From Acanthochromis polyacanthus (taxonomy: Eukaryota > Chordata > Actinopteri > Pomacentridae), in the NCBI RefSeq assembly GCF_021347895.1, contig NC_067117.1, positions 34,664,067 through 34,728,066 of the forward strand: a stretch of DNA of 64,000 nucleotides, given 5' to 3'. Below the pieces are notes generated by a model, which worked only from the letters and a program-made list of their open reading frames with translations, did not search any database and was not told the origin of the DNA. Each line of letters starts with the position of its first letter. Position 1 is the first letter of the stretch. Positions 24,201 to 38,246 of the stretch are shown here, in pieces. Both the position numbers and the translations under genes were made by a program.

Positions 24201-27200
24201 CTTAAGGCGTCAACAAGCACAAAGGGATCAAGGCAGAACTGAAACAAATCTGGGGAATGCAGCAGATTCATTGCATCCTTTCTGTACACAAAGAGACTCA
24301 TGAGGTGTCTCTTTGTGCAAAGGACAATGTTGGCTCTCGTTGCCTCAAAATTTTGATGAGTACACAAACTGACAATGATTGCATTTACATCAATTAAAAC
24401 CCACTTTCACCCTTAAGCTTTAATAAGATTTCCAATGTCACGTTTAAACAACATTCTCCACATTTCTGAGGGCATCTTTTAGAACTAATTACAGCAAAGT
24501 CAAACTTGCCTTGCCGTTAATTGTTATTTATGAGGGTGAATTAATTTCCAGAAAGTTGCGAGCTACTCTGAAATGTACGCTGACCTTGGCAATAGGACAC
24601 AACACAGTAATGCATTCACACCGTTGGCAGATTTTATGCAAACGAATGGAAAACTGAATATTTGATCAGGTTTTTGCTCACCAAGGTTACATGGTTGGAG
24701 GTTTTCCTGCAACTCTTTGATTCTGTGTGCTTTGTAGACGTTCGACAGCGTGACCGCAACGACTTAATCTATTGTGCGGTAAAGGTACCACAGATTCACT
24801 GCGGGTCATTGTGGTGAGCTCCTGTGGGAATGCAGAGGGGAATGAGGGATTGCGGGTTGTAATTAATTTACTGCTAGATTACACTGGATAATGCCCGTAT
24901 CATTACGAAATTAAGTCCACAGTGGTCTGAGTGTGGATGGGACAGGCCATGTGTCAATACTCACAAGAAAGTGTATCTGTGTGTTTGTGGAGGCTATTAT
25001 GGCCCTTGAGATATCCCTGAGTGGGAAATGGAGCTTAATTATATGCATGCAGACTTACACATGGGCAGAGAGCCTGCATAACTCACTGAAACTAAACAGC
25101 TTGATAATGATGCTGCATTGTTTCCTAGGGGGTTATGTGAGACTTGGGCTTAAAACGAGAAATAGAGAATTAAGTAGCTCTGCTCTGCTAGCATCAAATA
25201 AATCTCATTAAGCAGGAGTTTAAGTTAGAACACATGATTACATTTCCCAAAATATTTCAAATATATTTTGCATGAATTATTCCCCTTGTGTAATGTAATG
25301 CCACACAAATATGTTAGCGTTTGGAATCTTTAAAGGAAAATTAGGCAACAGGAAATTGTAGTCATTTTGGATGAAAAGAACATCACCGGGGACATACTTT
25401 AGCAAGGAAAAACATCAAAATGTCTTTAAAAACTTTTCGTGTTTTGGTGTAATTCACTTTTCAGATTGCCACATTAAGGCTTACTGTATCTGAAACACAG
25501 TTTTGTTAAAATATTGATGAATCAACCACTTCACACAACCCCCTCATGCATGAGCGGGCTTTGTAAGATGCATGAAAATCTCTCCCAGGAAAGGCATTCA
25601 TTTACACACTTTTAATTTGCATTTCTTTGAAACTGACCAGCAAAAGCAGCATTCTTACATGAATATAAAACATTTGGAATTTATTTTCCCTTAATCCTGA
25701 CTCAGTCCATTTCAGCTACTAAAAATGTGCAATTCTGCCAGAAAGCATAATCACTTTCTTTATTATTATGCCAGCTTTTAGATTTCTTGTTTGTGGGATA
25801 GACAAAGGAGAAACATGCTCCAAACGATTCAGCCTCCAAGAAAACCTACACATTCCATGGTCTGCAACATCACAACCTGCCCCTGCTGCTCTAACATGCA
25901 AAAAAAAAAGTTTTCAAGAAGAGCCTCCAGAAAACTTGAATGCTTCCCTCCATTCCGTTCTTTCTCTCGCTTCTCCCCTGTCCTTTGATTTGCACTTGCA
26001 CAAAGGCAGTCAAAATGCAAAAATGCTTGACCATTCCACAGGCGTTCTCTATCTGCATAAACTTCTCCGTTGCCTCTTTGTCCGATTAATACCTTCATGT
26101 CTTTCAGACTCGCTTCCCCCAACCCCAACCCCACATCGCCATCCCAGACAAGCCTTAGTCCTCATTATACACAGCTTCCACTCTAGTTCCCAAGATTAGG
26201 CAAATGAGCTCCCAAGCGCAGTCTATAGACAGCAACCCAGACCCCACTCCCTTTTCAAAATCAATCCTGACATTCACCAAAAAATCTAAAAGCACATAAT
26301 AAGTACTATTTCACTTTCTTATTCAATATAAGACTGTAGTTGGACAGGATATGAGCTGCAATCATGGCAAGTGGTTATTAAAATATTGTAGTTCCGTTTC
26401 TATTTCAAAATCACCGTGATACATTCAGAATGAGCATTCCTAACAATAACAATACCACATTCTTGAGCAGTGGGGCAAATCCCTTCACAGAGCACAAAAT
26501 GAAGGCTCTTGAACAAAACACATCACATGCAAAGCAAACATAATTCAGCATCAATTGAATCACTTCCTGTCATTTCAAAAGCTGCATGCACTAATACATT
26601 ACTGCTCACTTATTCTTCAATGAACTCCAGCACTTACTGTGGGAAAATAAAAGCTTTAGTTTGCAAGAAGCTTACAGAGAGGGGCAGGAAAGGTTTCTCA
26701 CTGTTGGCCTTTTAACAATTTCATGCTAAGCAGTAGCCTGCTCTTAAAGCGTAATTCATGCATAACAATGTCTGAAACGTAAGTGCAACAAAAATAGCAT
26801 GAGTCATAATAAAGTGGACCCTTGGATCCATTTTTAGTGCTATTTTTTGAGGAAGGAATTTTCCTTTCTAGTCACTATTTGTAGATTTTATGGGTCAGTG
26901 CAAATGCAGGTTTTTAAAATGATCATGTTATATTCAGACAAGAAAAGACTGTTCTGAATGACAGCAGCAGTCGGGAGGAAAAAAATATGATATGAGTTGC
27001 CACACTGCAAATAGTAACTTCACTTATGCTGGTGTAGGTTGGAAGCATTCCATTTCCAGTTTACGTCCTGAGCACAATAAATACATTGGCTGGGAAAGTT
27101 CAATCTGTCTTTATCAGATAATGAAATCTCATATTCGGGAGTCCCATATCCCGGCTTGGACCATATCCCAGCTATGCGCATTTCAGTCTAACAACTACAC

Positions 27201-30200
27201 AGCACAGTTATACAAGGACACAGTACGCTATTGAGCCTTGGAGAGATGTGAAGCTGATTATAGCTTTCCACCTCCTATAGCTTCCTGGGTCATCCAATAG
27301 TCTTAACCTTCTTCCACCTTTCATTCCCACCGGCCATGACGAGAAGGGTTCGTCAGCGGAGAGAGAGCTAAAGGTCAGGATCCCAACCTTTGTGCATCAC
27401 CTGGGGTGGCAATCTATTGGATTCATCTGATTTGATCTGAACTCAAATGTTATCAAATTGCGAGACTTGATTTGTTTTTAATCTGTTCAGTGTCAAGGAA
27501 AAATCCCCACACTTGAGTGAGGATTTCCCCTGACCATAATCATATTGCAGACGATGTCTCTGACTAGACATGGAAAGGAGCTTAGTAAACATGGGCTAGA
27601 AACATTATGTTCTTCATATCCTTTTATACACTCCCACAGGATACACTGGTCATCCAATAAAATGAGCACTCCCTGGCCATGGTTTGGATCTAAAAGACAT
27701 CACATACCACTCACTGACAGATATGAACTCCACAATGTCAAAGTCAGCAGCAACTACTTAAAAAGCAGTGCTGAAGTTGATAAAACAACTCTCTCCATCT
27801 TCTTGGCATTACCCTTGAGGTACATTCCTTTCCCCTCTCCTCCACATGAGAAGAACCAGAAAGAAAATTGTTGTTAACCCAGACAGTACTCACTCCTTGA
27901 CACTTGCTCCCAATTTATTCTGCTTGTGTGAGCTAATCTGTGAAAAAAAAAGGGGGAAAACTCACTGTCTAATGGCTTCACGAATGCCATTACTTTCTCC
28001 TGAATTTGAGAAGCATAAAAGAGAGATGGAACAGAAGCCCGGGAAAGTAAGGATGGGATGCGTGTAAGCTGTCCAATAAATCCCTAGCTCAAACTGCATT
28101 TGTTTGGTTTATATTTGTCTGGTCTTATCCTTGCAGAGTAAGACATGACATATAGTTGGAAGGTAAAACTTTGCTCAAATCCGCTTCTCCACTGCTTAAT
28201 GCAGGGAGATGTTGCAGCCCTTTCAAACTTGGAAAGAAGTGTGAATCCTAAGCAGGCTGCCAAGATAATAACAATTCATCATACACAGCTATTGGTCCGA
28301 TCTAAGCTGGAAGACAGCCAAAACAGCACTTTGAAGAGAGAAAAGACACCTTTGCCTTTTAAAGCAGCCATAAATCCCATTGATTGGAGTTAAATGCTTT
28401 CATTCTGTGGATACTGGCTATTACACAAAGCAGCGTGTAAAAGGGGGAGAGATCATTCAGAAACAGCAAGGTACTCAACTAATGTTCATTTTAGATGAAG
28501 TCAATATTAGACTAAATGTGTACAGCAGTGCTGCAGGTCTGAGGTTTTAGAAACCTCTGGAAACATGACTGTGCATATTTTCAATGAGCCGCAAGCATCT
28601 TGGAGAAACTGTGGAAGCCAAATACATGTCATCACCTTTGTTCTCACTGGTCATACTGGTGTGGTCTGTCCAATCTACTTCTACTTCCCTGACATATAGG
28701 AGAGGCGCTAATCCTAACCTATGCTTCATACACTTTCCATCAACTTAGCAGCTACAGCAAGCACAATTTATGGTGCATGTACCATCACCAGTATCAGCTT
28801 TCTCCAAACAACTTCTACACTCACTTTGCTTCTAAATAAGGAAAGAAAGATGGAAGAGACAGAGCATGTTGCAACCAAACAGCATTTGTTTGAATGGACC
28901 ACTGTAGCTATTTTTAGCTGCTTCTTATTGCAGTGCTCCACAACAGCTTCAGCATGGGAAAAGGGATTTAAAACCTCAACACCAAAACACTAATCAATTC
29001 CTTAAATGTAGTGGCTTTACTAACTGACAGAAAAAATTGTCAGTCATTAAACTACCAGTGATAAGTGGTAGCATGGGTGAGATCAAAGCCCATCTATCAG
29101 GTCTGCATGGAGCTAAACATTGCCTTGCCACTAGCATCAAACTGTTAATTAGAATCACTTTAATGTTAACAGTCGAGAATGTGCAGAAACGAATAATGCA
29201 ATGGAGATGCTATCAACTCCACTGTTGACCTGAGAGGCTGGACATCAAGAGATCATATACACATAAATAGTCAAGACACTCAGCGGGTTCAGTGGCATTG
29301 ACAAACTGTTCTACCAGTCTGTCACTCTACATTTTATTCCTGAAAAATCTGCTTTTAGTTCACAGAAGAGATTGAAGAGATGCAAATTCAAACATGAAAG
29401 GGGAAGCAACAGATATTTAGTACAGGCGCATTATTTATAAATACATCTCCAGCACAAAAACACAAAAAGTCCTGTAAAACATTGAATTCTGTTCTGTATT
29501 CTTTCATTTCTGAACATGGTAATTCTCCACTGTTTATGCATACTGAATGAGCAATTATTGTAGAAAATAAAAAAAGATTGCTTTTAATTGTTAAACTGAT
29601 AACACAGCAATACACATATATTTTACATAGTCTTAAAACTGAAGAGAGGAAGTGATTTACCTGAGTTACCCTGGGAAGTCATCATCATGTAATCATGTAA
29701 CACAAATTTTGCTTAAGCACAAGAGCCACAAGAATTCCCTGACCAGGTGAATCCATCTGACTTTGCCTCACTCAAGTATTAACTGGCTAACTACTAAATA
29801 ACTGGTGAGGTAGCTGGTTATCTATTTTCTGAGAAAGCTGAATTGCTGTTTAGTTGGCTGAATGGCTTGTTGATTAGCTGTCTGGGATAATAACAGTCAG
29901 AGTGCAGCCCTTACATGGTTTCTACCACCTGTGAACATTATGGAAATCAGCACAACAAAGCCAGCATCTCTGCTCACAGTGGAAATAAAATGAGCCCCTT
30001 CAGTGACTTATAGATCAAATCTATGCCGTAATCTGTAGATTTCTTTCCGTGAATCATAAACGTGTCAGTCTAAGTGTGGCTATCTGTTCCAAGAAGAGCA
30101 TGATGTGAGGCAATGATTAAGCAGAGCTGGCCAAATCCCTTGCCGATCTGCTTGTAGTTGACATGAAAGCAGCTCTGCAGTGGAAAACAAGGGCAGAGTT

Positions 30201-31437
30201 CTTTATGTTAACCCAAGCAGACATGTCACTAAGTGCACTGAAAACCACTTCTACCGCTTTATTGTTTCCTATGTTGCACATCTTTCGCCTAGATCTCACA
30301 GATATTCTCCATTTAAGGCGCTGAACGCTTAAACTTACTCAGCTGTGTAATACATGTAAATGATCTGCTTACCTCTCTGAAATACAGATCATGTGCTGAT
30401 CACGACAAAGTGAGCACACCAACATCTGCTGAGACACTGTCCAAAACCTAACAATAGCTTAATCCACATAAGAAAATCCATATTGAGTCCGTCTCCTGGT
30501 GCTGGCTGCCATTATGTATGTAAAGGAAGCGCGCACAGAGTGACAGAAATTGCATGCTGACTTGTGCTATCTTAATGAGGAGATTAGGTATGATTTTCCT
30601 TCCTATGGTTCTTGTACTAAACTTCATCACGTCTGCGCAATATATTGCTTGGACCACATCCTGCCAAGCCTGGCTTCAATAATCAGCACATTAAATACTG
30701 CTGCTGACAGGGAAAAGGCAGTTGGTTGCAGTCAATTCAGGATCCTGCAGTCCAACAAAAATATGTGATTATTGTTTGCAGTAAGTCCCTCAGCAATCCC
30801 AGACCTGAGTCAAGTATATGCAATCAGCTTGAGTCCACTGGCCAGAGAGCTAAAAAGGAACTAATGACTCATGCTCTACTGATGGATCTGGTATGTGTGT
30901 GTGTGTGTGATGGTATGTGCTTTAAGGAGGACAGAGGGGGGCTTTGAGACTTAACCTCTCACTGTCAGATAGTCTCCAACCAAGGAGAAGGACAACGGGG
31001 AGCGTGTCCTGACAGGTTAATTCACTCAGGGAGCAAAGCGTGTTTACCGGCCCTGTTATCTACATACTGAGGCATATGCTGCTCGCACGAGCAAAGATCC
31101 TCTGTGCAGATGGTCTTCGTTGAAATCACATCCGACTCCTACTCAGCCGTGTAAACTCCTGTTGGCATTGGCTGAGAGGCTGTAAAGTCATGCATAAGCA
31201 GGGGACAGTAATGAGCAACAGAATCACTGCTATTTGCATTTAGAGAAGGAAAAATGTCCGAGAGTCACCAGTAAAGAACTTGCAAGGAGGTCTGTGCTTT
31301 CTAGACTTCACTGCGGCAATGCATTTCTATGCAAAGTAGCAGCAGCTGTATAAAAATCGCTTAAAGAAGGTGTTAAAGAAGTAGTTATTACATGCACCAA
31401 CAATTATACATTTAGTTCAGTCCGATTTGCAATAAAT
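21206..31437. other. Intron 1 block with no recognised gene
   Basis: No exon, RNA gene or clear transposon was seen over about 10 kb. The block holds a CT microsatellite (22827-22847), G/C-richer stretches at 21360-21520 and 22720-22860, and a TG run at about 30894-30909. Open frames of up to 143 codons (25768-26199) have no recognisable product. Clusters of homeodomain-like TAATTA cores occur around 22925-23040 and 24480-24660. Confidence 0.5.
22827..22847 (+). repeat. (CT)n microsatellite
   Basis: A CT dinucleotide run with one interruption (CTCTCG), set in a C-rich stretch. Confidence 0.8.
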
Positions 31438-31439
31438 GC

Positions 31440-31768
31440 AACTACCATTTAAAAGTTTGGGTCATCCAGACAATTTCATGTTTCCATGAAAACTCACACT
31501 TTCATTCTTGTGCTAACATAATTGCACACAGATTTTCTAATTATCAGGGAGCCTTTCAACACCATTAGCTAGCACAAGTAGCATTAGAACACAGGAGTGA
31601 TGGTTGCTGGAAATGTTCCTCTGTACCCCTATGGAGATATTCAATTAAAAATTCCAACTACAATCGTCATCTACTACATGAATAATGTCTAGACTGTGTT
31701 ATGTTATCTAGTATGTTATCTTCAATGAAAAAAACTGATTTTCTTTCAAAAATAAAGACATTTCTAAG
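31440..31768 (-). mobile_element. MITE family B, copy 1 (right end lost)
   Basis: It begins ACTACCATTTAAAAGTTTGG and continues with CATGTTTCCATGAAAACTCA, TAGCATTAGAACACAGGAGT and CCCCTATGGAGATATTC, ending near GACATTTCTAAGG. The same blocks in the same order occur at 60550-60910, and in reverse at 38247-38589 and 40499-40743. The right terminal repeat appears truncated after TTTCTAAGG. No ORF; this is a non-autonomous element of the TA-targeting type. Confidence 0.85.
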
Positions 31769-34195
31769 GATTTAATGTATATTTCTAAACTACATCTGAC
31801 TTTCTATTTTAATGTGGTCTTGACAATATTTTTTTTAAATCACAGCAATAATGCAAAATTATTATTATGAAAAATCTAACTGTTGTTTCTCACATTAAAC
31901 AACATTTCAATACACAGAATGATATCCCCCACCTATATTTCAAGTTTATTCAAAAGTTCTTATCACAATGATTTGTTTTCTTGCTCTTGACCTTCTGTCA
32001 AATGTAAAAGATCACACAGAATAATCATGGGCCTCAGTCCAGACTGTCGTCAACAGACACATTTTCTATGATAGATATAATTACTGAAACTGTAAAAAGC
32101 ACAAAAAGAAAAGTGATCATTCAAATAGAGATTATCTTCTGTAATGCCAGCACTTGTCGCTGAGATTGTATGAATGAACTCTCACTGACTATTCATGCAT
32201 TTTGCAAGAAGCTTTTGGCTGAATCAAAATGCAACCGTAAGAAGTCTGCCAAAGCTTTCATTTGAAACTGATTACAGAGCGAAAAAATGAAGCTAAAGAA
32301 AAAAGCTTGTTATCTTAAGTGTACTCCAAAAACTCTCTGGAGAAGCATGTGAGAGTTGGACGCTAGGGTTAAAACACCGTCTAGCCAGAGTGTTAAGAGT
32401 TTTAATTGCAACCGGGTGATTAAGGCTCACTGCAAAATGTGACTAATGCTGTCTACATTGTTTCATGGTTTATGCATCATTTTCTTTTCCCACCTTTTAC
32501 GTATGTGTCTGTAAAGAGACTCTTCTGAAATGTCAGTGCTTCAAGGCCACATTCATGAATTCTATGAATATCTTATTATAATTTTTTTACCTAGACTGTT
32601 CTCTCGACAAATAGTTTCATTTGCTGCAAAAAGACACCTGATTGCAAGGCAACACATAGCACAATTTACTTGTCATGTGTTTGGTCAAGTAGGTAGCTCG
32701 TTGTAGATTTATCCATTATTTCAGACTGCATTACAATGCACAAGCGTTGTCTACATCTTGTGTAAGGTAACTTCATTATTTTATCTTCTGTCTGACTTAA
32801 AGCTATTCAAGAGCATTATATTTCAGGTACATCTCTTTCTCAAGTCCACTTGTGTATATTTAGCCATGATTTGCACACAGCCAATTCCCCAGTGGACGTC
32901 TACAACAGTGCCAGCCAGCCTGGGATGCTGGGAAATATGCGATGCAGCTGCAAAGCCTTGATATAATGGATGTCTCTTCACTAAACTCAGCCACACTTTG
33001 CCTCGGACACAACCTTGCACCTTCTCCAGCGTACATCCCAAAGGAGCAATTCACCATGTCAGTGATGTTAAATATAAGCAACAGGCCACCCCACCTGCTC
33101 TACAGCCTCCCAGCTACTCCCACGCTCAACATTCAACACTCCAACAAGACAGTGGTCAAAAAGACCAGTTGGGGTAAATGAACGAGGACCACTTTCTATT
33201 CTGTTTTCAGTCAGATGTTCTTGAGCAAGACACGGGTTCCTAACTGGTCCAGTTCCCTCTAAAACAGCTTTAGGTTTCAGTGTGTGCACAGTGCATATAG
33301 CCTCCCTCCCATCGAGTCTGTTTTTTGTTGGAACTGAGAGTTGAGCAGGGATCTGGGCTGTGGCTGCAGTGGGAGGAACAGAGATAGAGCTGGGAAGAAG
33401 GACTATGCCGGGACTAAAGCCAGGCAGAGAGGAATGGGGTTTGGGAGGGATGTGGTTAAGACAGGGCTGAGACCAACTGAGGCTGGTAAAACAGCAAAAA
33501 ATACTCTTAAGTTATTTATCCACGTATTTAGCACTTATAAGTGAAAACACATGAAAGCGTGTTCCAATGTGACAGTGAAAATTGAGTTTTTTTAATGCTG
33601 AACTATGTCTTCAGGGAATTCCAGATCTAAAAAAACAAAAGTGACAAGTAAAAAGATCATCCAAATTCTTTTGCCAGAATAATGCCACTAGATTGCACAA
33701 ACTATATACAAGGCTTCAGTGGAAGCAAATTAAATCATGTCAGAGCCGATTTTGTTCAGCACTTTGTTTTAAAGATAAAATGCTAAAGTAAAGTGTTTAG
33801 CCTCAATAGAAACTTGCTTGAGTAGAAATGAAAAGTTTTGAGCAGAGGAGGGTTATGACACTATTCATCAACCAGTGTTTATATCTTAAAAATTCCCCTG
33901 TCTTGTCTTGGCCAGAACCGTCTCTTTCTATAAGAGCTGTTTATATCACAGTGATTCAGTGATGAAGAGCTCCTCAACGTGCATTGTTGGTTAGAGCGAA
34001 GGCTTCAGACAGCCCATTAACTGCTTCAATTAGGCCTGCTGGTTCTCAACCTCCTCCTCACTCCCTGTGAAACGGACTTAACTCTTCCTCTGTGCAGCTG
34101 TACACGGCGTCAGGACACACGCTCAAGTGAGAAAAAAAAACTCCCAACACCATTCACCACACACATCTGGTGCTGCCTGCCTGACGCATTTCCAC

Positions 34196-34209
34196 AAAAA
34201 AAAAAAAAA
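34196..34209 (+). repeat. Poly-A run
   Basis: A homopolymer of 14 adenines without an adjacent recognisable retroelement. Confidence 0.85.
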
Positions 34210-36729
34210 GCCAGCACATATGTTTCTTTATGGCCACAGGCACAATCATGTCTCTCCTGACAACCCAGCAAAGGCCCTTAAATCATTTGGCAGTGGAGAA
34301 GTCCTAATCCAGAGACAGGGTGACAGGTAATGCTTTCTATGAAGTGGTGTCTTTCTATTCGGGCTCCCAGGCTGTTAATGTTTCACATTAGCATTGGGAT
34401 GACACGGGTGGCGGCTGGTCAGACAGAGGATAGCGAGCGAGGCTGTTTTTTAAGACCTGAAGCAGGACAAAGGAGATAAGATGGCAGCAAAGTGTAGTGT
34501 TTTGAAATGAGGGCATGAGTAGTGAGCTGTTGAGAAGTGGCCTCCACCTACCTAACATGGATCTAAGTGTGTAACGAGTATAAAAAGTTTAACACACTTC
34601 CTTTGTCAACTGAAGGATTAGGAGCTTTCAGTTCTTAGCCAGCCACCTTGCTACAATGGAAAGGCAAAAAACGTTGAGATCTACCGTTTCCTTTTGCTGA
34701 AGTAATCACTTTCTGTAAGGTATAATCTAGCTTAACTACTACCTCTACTTCCTCTGAAGTGGTGGCACAATAAATGCATCTATAACTGTGTTTACGGCAT
34801 AATCATCGCAGTGTTTGGAGGGCTAAGTCCAAGCTTAAAACATTAAGATTCTCTTATTGAAAATAAATTTCCTGCAGTCTAGCTCTACTGTATAATAGCT
34901 GTTACTCTCCTGGCATCATTTAAGCTGAAAACTCATGTTTTTTAAAACTAGCTCATCATCCTATCCATTGTACAGTGATTGGAGTGCAGTGAAACAGTTA
35001 TAAAAGCAGCGGCATTATGTGCGGGTCAAGATTGCCTCTCCACGTGCTTATAAAATTTGGATTGTGTTTTTGTCAGCCTGACAATTCCAGAACAACCATC
35101 TCATTTCAATCACTAAATAGATAAGCACTATTTTTGTAAATTCATAGCTGGCATGTTGCCACGCTTGAACATTATTCAAACTTCATAAATGTGCCGCTAC
35201 GCACTTTATCGTCTGTGTTGTGGTTTGCATGCGGAGAAAGTTATGGATACCGAACATCTGAAATAGAAACATGTTAAATGTCTGTTTCATTTGCAGTCGC
35301 AGCAGATTCGGTGTGTGCTGAAGTGAAGTCAGTTCAGCACACACCTCGGGCTTAGGTTAACAGCGATTTCAACCTTTTTTTTTAACCAAAATCGTTTAGA
35401 AGCTGCCAGTTACAATAATCTTCACTCAGCAAAAAGAAAGTTAAATCTTGTCAAGACGCACGCCTCAGGCTGTAACATGTACTGAAATCAGATGTGTGTG
35501 CCAAAATATCCAAAAAGAGAAAGGGGAAAAAATATATCTACAAAAGCAAACAGTAAAACGAGAACTCATTTTTCTTTTTGTGACAGTACATTTACCAGGT
35601 ACAGTGACAGGATATACAGGAGTTAAAGTATGGTGACAAAATGTCAGCTGAAAGGCCATCTTTGCCCTAACCTTGTGTTCACACTTCCCTGACTAATCCA
35701 GCTTCAGGCCTCTGGTTTCCATGCTAATGCCATAATTCCAAAAAAGCCTGACGGCCCAAACCTGCAGGTGTTGAATCTGAAATAGTGTAGACAGAAGCGG
35801 TCATACTTTTGTGTGTGTGCAAAACACAGAGACAGGGTAGGAGGGACAGAAAATAAGCATGGTAGTATCTGTGAAATAGAGATTAGTACGTGTTCATGCC
35901 AAAAATCTGTCTGTAAGGAGGAAAAGCACTAAACACTAATACGGGTCTACATTTCTATTGCTCAAAAATAGAACATATCACTGTAGGCACTAAGATCAAA
36001 GGAAATCATTTTTTGCGTAATGTGCTATTTTACTGGTTCTTATGGTGGAAAGAAAAGTTAAGTCGCATAGTAAAATGACCCAAAGCCTTTCTATTTTGCT
36101 CAGTGAGGCAAAACGAAGCTACGTCAAAACAACGACTGCCTTTCTCTGCTGAGTTCAGTGTGGCCAAGGGACATCTGGAGCAAGGATTTAAATTCTCTCT
36201 TCATCTATACCTCCTAATTGGCCGCAAAAATAGCCACCAAGCTGGATTATAATGCAGGTGTGTGTCTGCTAGCATGTGTCATGTAGGGAAATCTGTTTAT
36301 GATATACTGTTATGTGCATTTAGCAATATAAAAGGCAATGTGTCAGCAGAGTGAGAGAAGTGAGGTCCAGCTCTACCTTTTCCATCACTCAGTACCACGC
36401 AGAGAGCAGTACAACTCCCAGATATACACTCTTTCCAGAGTATCACACAGATGCTGACAAACCCCGAATCCCAAACATGTTTTTCCTGTTAACCAAACGG
36501 GCAGGCTTCCTAATAGCCCCATCAACTTGTACAGGCGCTACAAGCATGCAGTGTGCCGGCCTTGACCACTACAAAGTGTCAAACCATTTGTAAAGGGGAG
36601 CAGCTTGAAAAGTGCTCAGAAGAGGTGTAATCAGGCTGGGGCATTACCACAATAAGCGCAGCATGCGAGTAACTGTACCCGTTTTTGGGGTTCCTTCCCT
36701 GCTGAGGCCACCCATGCCAAAATATGGTT

Positions 36730-36765
36730 TTGTAAGTCACTCTGGATAAAGGAATCCGCAAAAGA
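36730..36765 (+). repeat. Fragment resembling a teleost SINE/LINE 3' tail
   Basis: TTGTAAGTCACTCTGGATAA followed by AGGAATCCGCAAAA is close to a phrase I recall from the 3' portion of many fish retroposons (TAAGTCGCTTTGGATAAAAG then CGTCTGCTAAA). No tRNA-like head with A and B boxes is visible upstream, so this is at most a truncated, diverged copy. Confidence 0.4.
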
Positions 36766-36927
36766 CATATTGTTTGTTGTACTTTTAATTCGGGACAGTG
36801 GTGTGTTGGTTTGCCCATGTAGTGGCTTAAAGGTTCTGCTCATTCCAATAGCTATATATGTTGTATCAAACAGAGTGGCAAACCACAAATAAAGTAAAAA
36901 TGCACACAGAAAAGCATAAGAAAAGAT

Positions 36928-37300
36928 CGCAGTACTTCCGCCAAAGGCTGCTCAATCGCACAAATTTCTGGCAGATCGAAATCTTTAAAACATCCGTGGT
37001 CTTGGATTTGTAGTAGGACCCAATCACCATGTGATCGTCAGCAGGGAGCTGATGTTGCGTCCACTTGTAGTCATAGTTACAGTGACGCTGTGTCACTATC
37101 TCACAATGATACGAAAATCCTTAACAAATCCGTGGATCCAGACTGTAAGCCGCATCACTGCCAAAATGTGATGACTTGGTCTTTGTGTCATTTCTGACCT
37201 TCCCTGAAAATGTCTTCCAAATCCATTGGTCTGCTTTTGAGTAATGTTGCTAACAGACAAACAGGCAAACAGACAAACCAGCACTGATCGTCACATAACT
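36928..37300 (-). repeat. Interspersed repeat, family A, copy 2
   Basis: Read on the minus strand it starts at TTATGTGACGATCAGTG, passes through CTGTTAGCAACATTACTC and GGATCCACGGATTTG, and ends at GCGGAAGTACTGCG. It is the reverse-oriented relative of 4696-5305 and lacks about 250 bases found there. No coding capacity. Confidence 0.75.
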
Positions 37301-38244
37301 CTGCCTCGATGCATTGTATAGATTTTCATACAAATAAATTGAAAAATACAATCATCAGCAGTCAAAATGTGCCTCCCTTAGCTCTATAACAGACCTGATG
37401 ATGGTTTGGTCAAACAACAGTAAATAAAAATAATCAATCTTTCTGTTTGCCCAGGTCTGTCTGCATGACCAGCCAAGACAAACCAGGATGACATACATTT
37501 GTACTCCTCCCTCACAACAGGGGATAGCCATGTTTAACCGCACTGCAGTGGTCTTGTGCGTCTGTTCCACAGACCAGAGACAAAGCTCTGCTTTTGTGTC
37601 TGTGTTCAGCTCTCAGTACTTCTGAAGCTTCTACCAGAATCTCAGAGCATAGGGGTACATTTATACTCCTGAACGTCAATTTGTATTCTGAGATATCAGT
37701 CTTTCTTAAGGCACTGCAAATGCAAACTGAAACTTTCCCATTGCTTCACATTATATGCTTTCGACTGCTGAACCAGTATTGTGGAAGTTGATGAAATACG
37801 AATGAAATACACAATCACAGAGTTAGCAAAGCTTCATCAGTGCTTCTGACAGACAACATTACCTTGCTGTGCAGTGCAGTGGAAAAACTCCTGCACGCTG
37901 TCAGTGCAGCTCGACTGCTCAAGGCCAGTCAGTGACCGTCTGAGTGTGACTGTGAGCCCACATTTATATGACATAAAATGAACATTTTGCAAATAAATAT
38001 GTCACAACAGTCCCTGCTTTGGAGCTTTTCGGTGAGGATTTTCTGCTTTTATTCATCTTATGAAGTGAATGCATAAGATTAACACTTCTGGGTTTTCAAA
38101 ATTCAAAATTGTGACCTTCAGTCAAAGACATTGTATGTTTTCTTTCAATTTTCTGGCATGTAATAAACACAAAAATTAAGTAATTTAGAGCACCTTCAAA
38201 CGCCTTACCATTCATTTTATCAAGTACTGCATACTATTGAAATG
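37301..38244. other. Intron 1 spacer, nothing recognised
   Basis: AT-rich sequence between two repeat insertions. I see no gene or defined element in it. Confidence 0.5.
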
Positions 38245-38246
38245 TA

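Larger units (their letters stand above)
31769..36927. other. Intron 1 block with no recognised gene
   Basis: No coding exon or RNA gene was recognised. A poly-A run lies at 34196-34209, and a fragment resembling a fish SINE/LINE tail is at 36730-36765. The remainder is ordinary AT-rich sequence. Confidence 0.5.

Noticed and set aside
36730..36765. Full tRNA-derived SINE
   Set aside because: Only a tail-like phrase is visible; no A box or B box promoter lies upstream.
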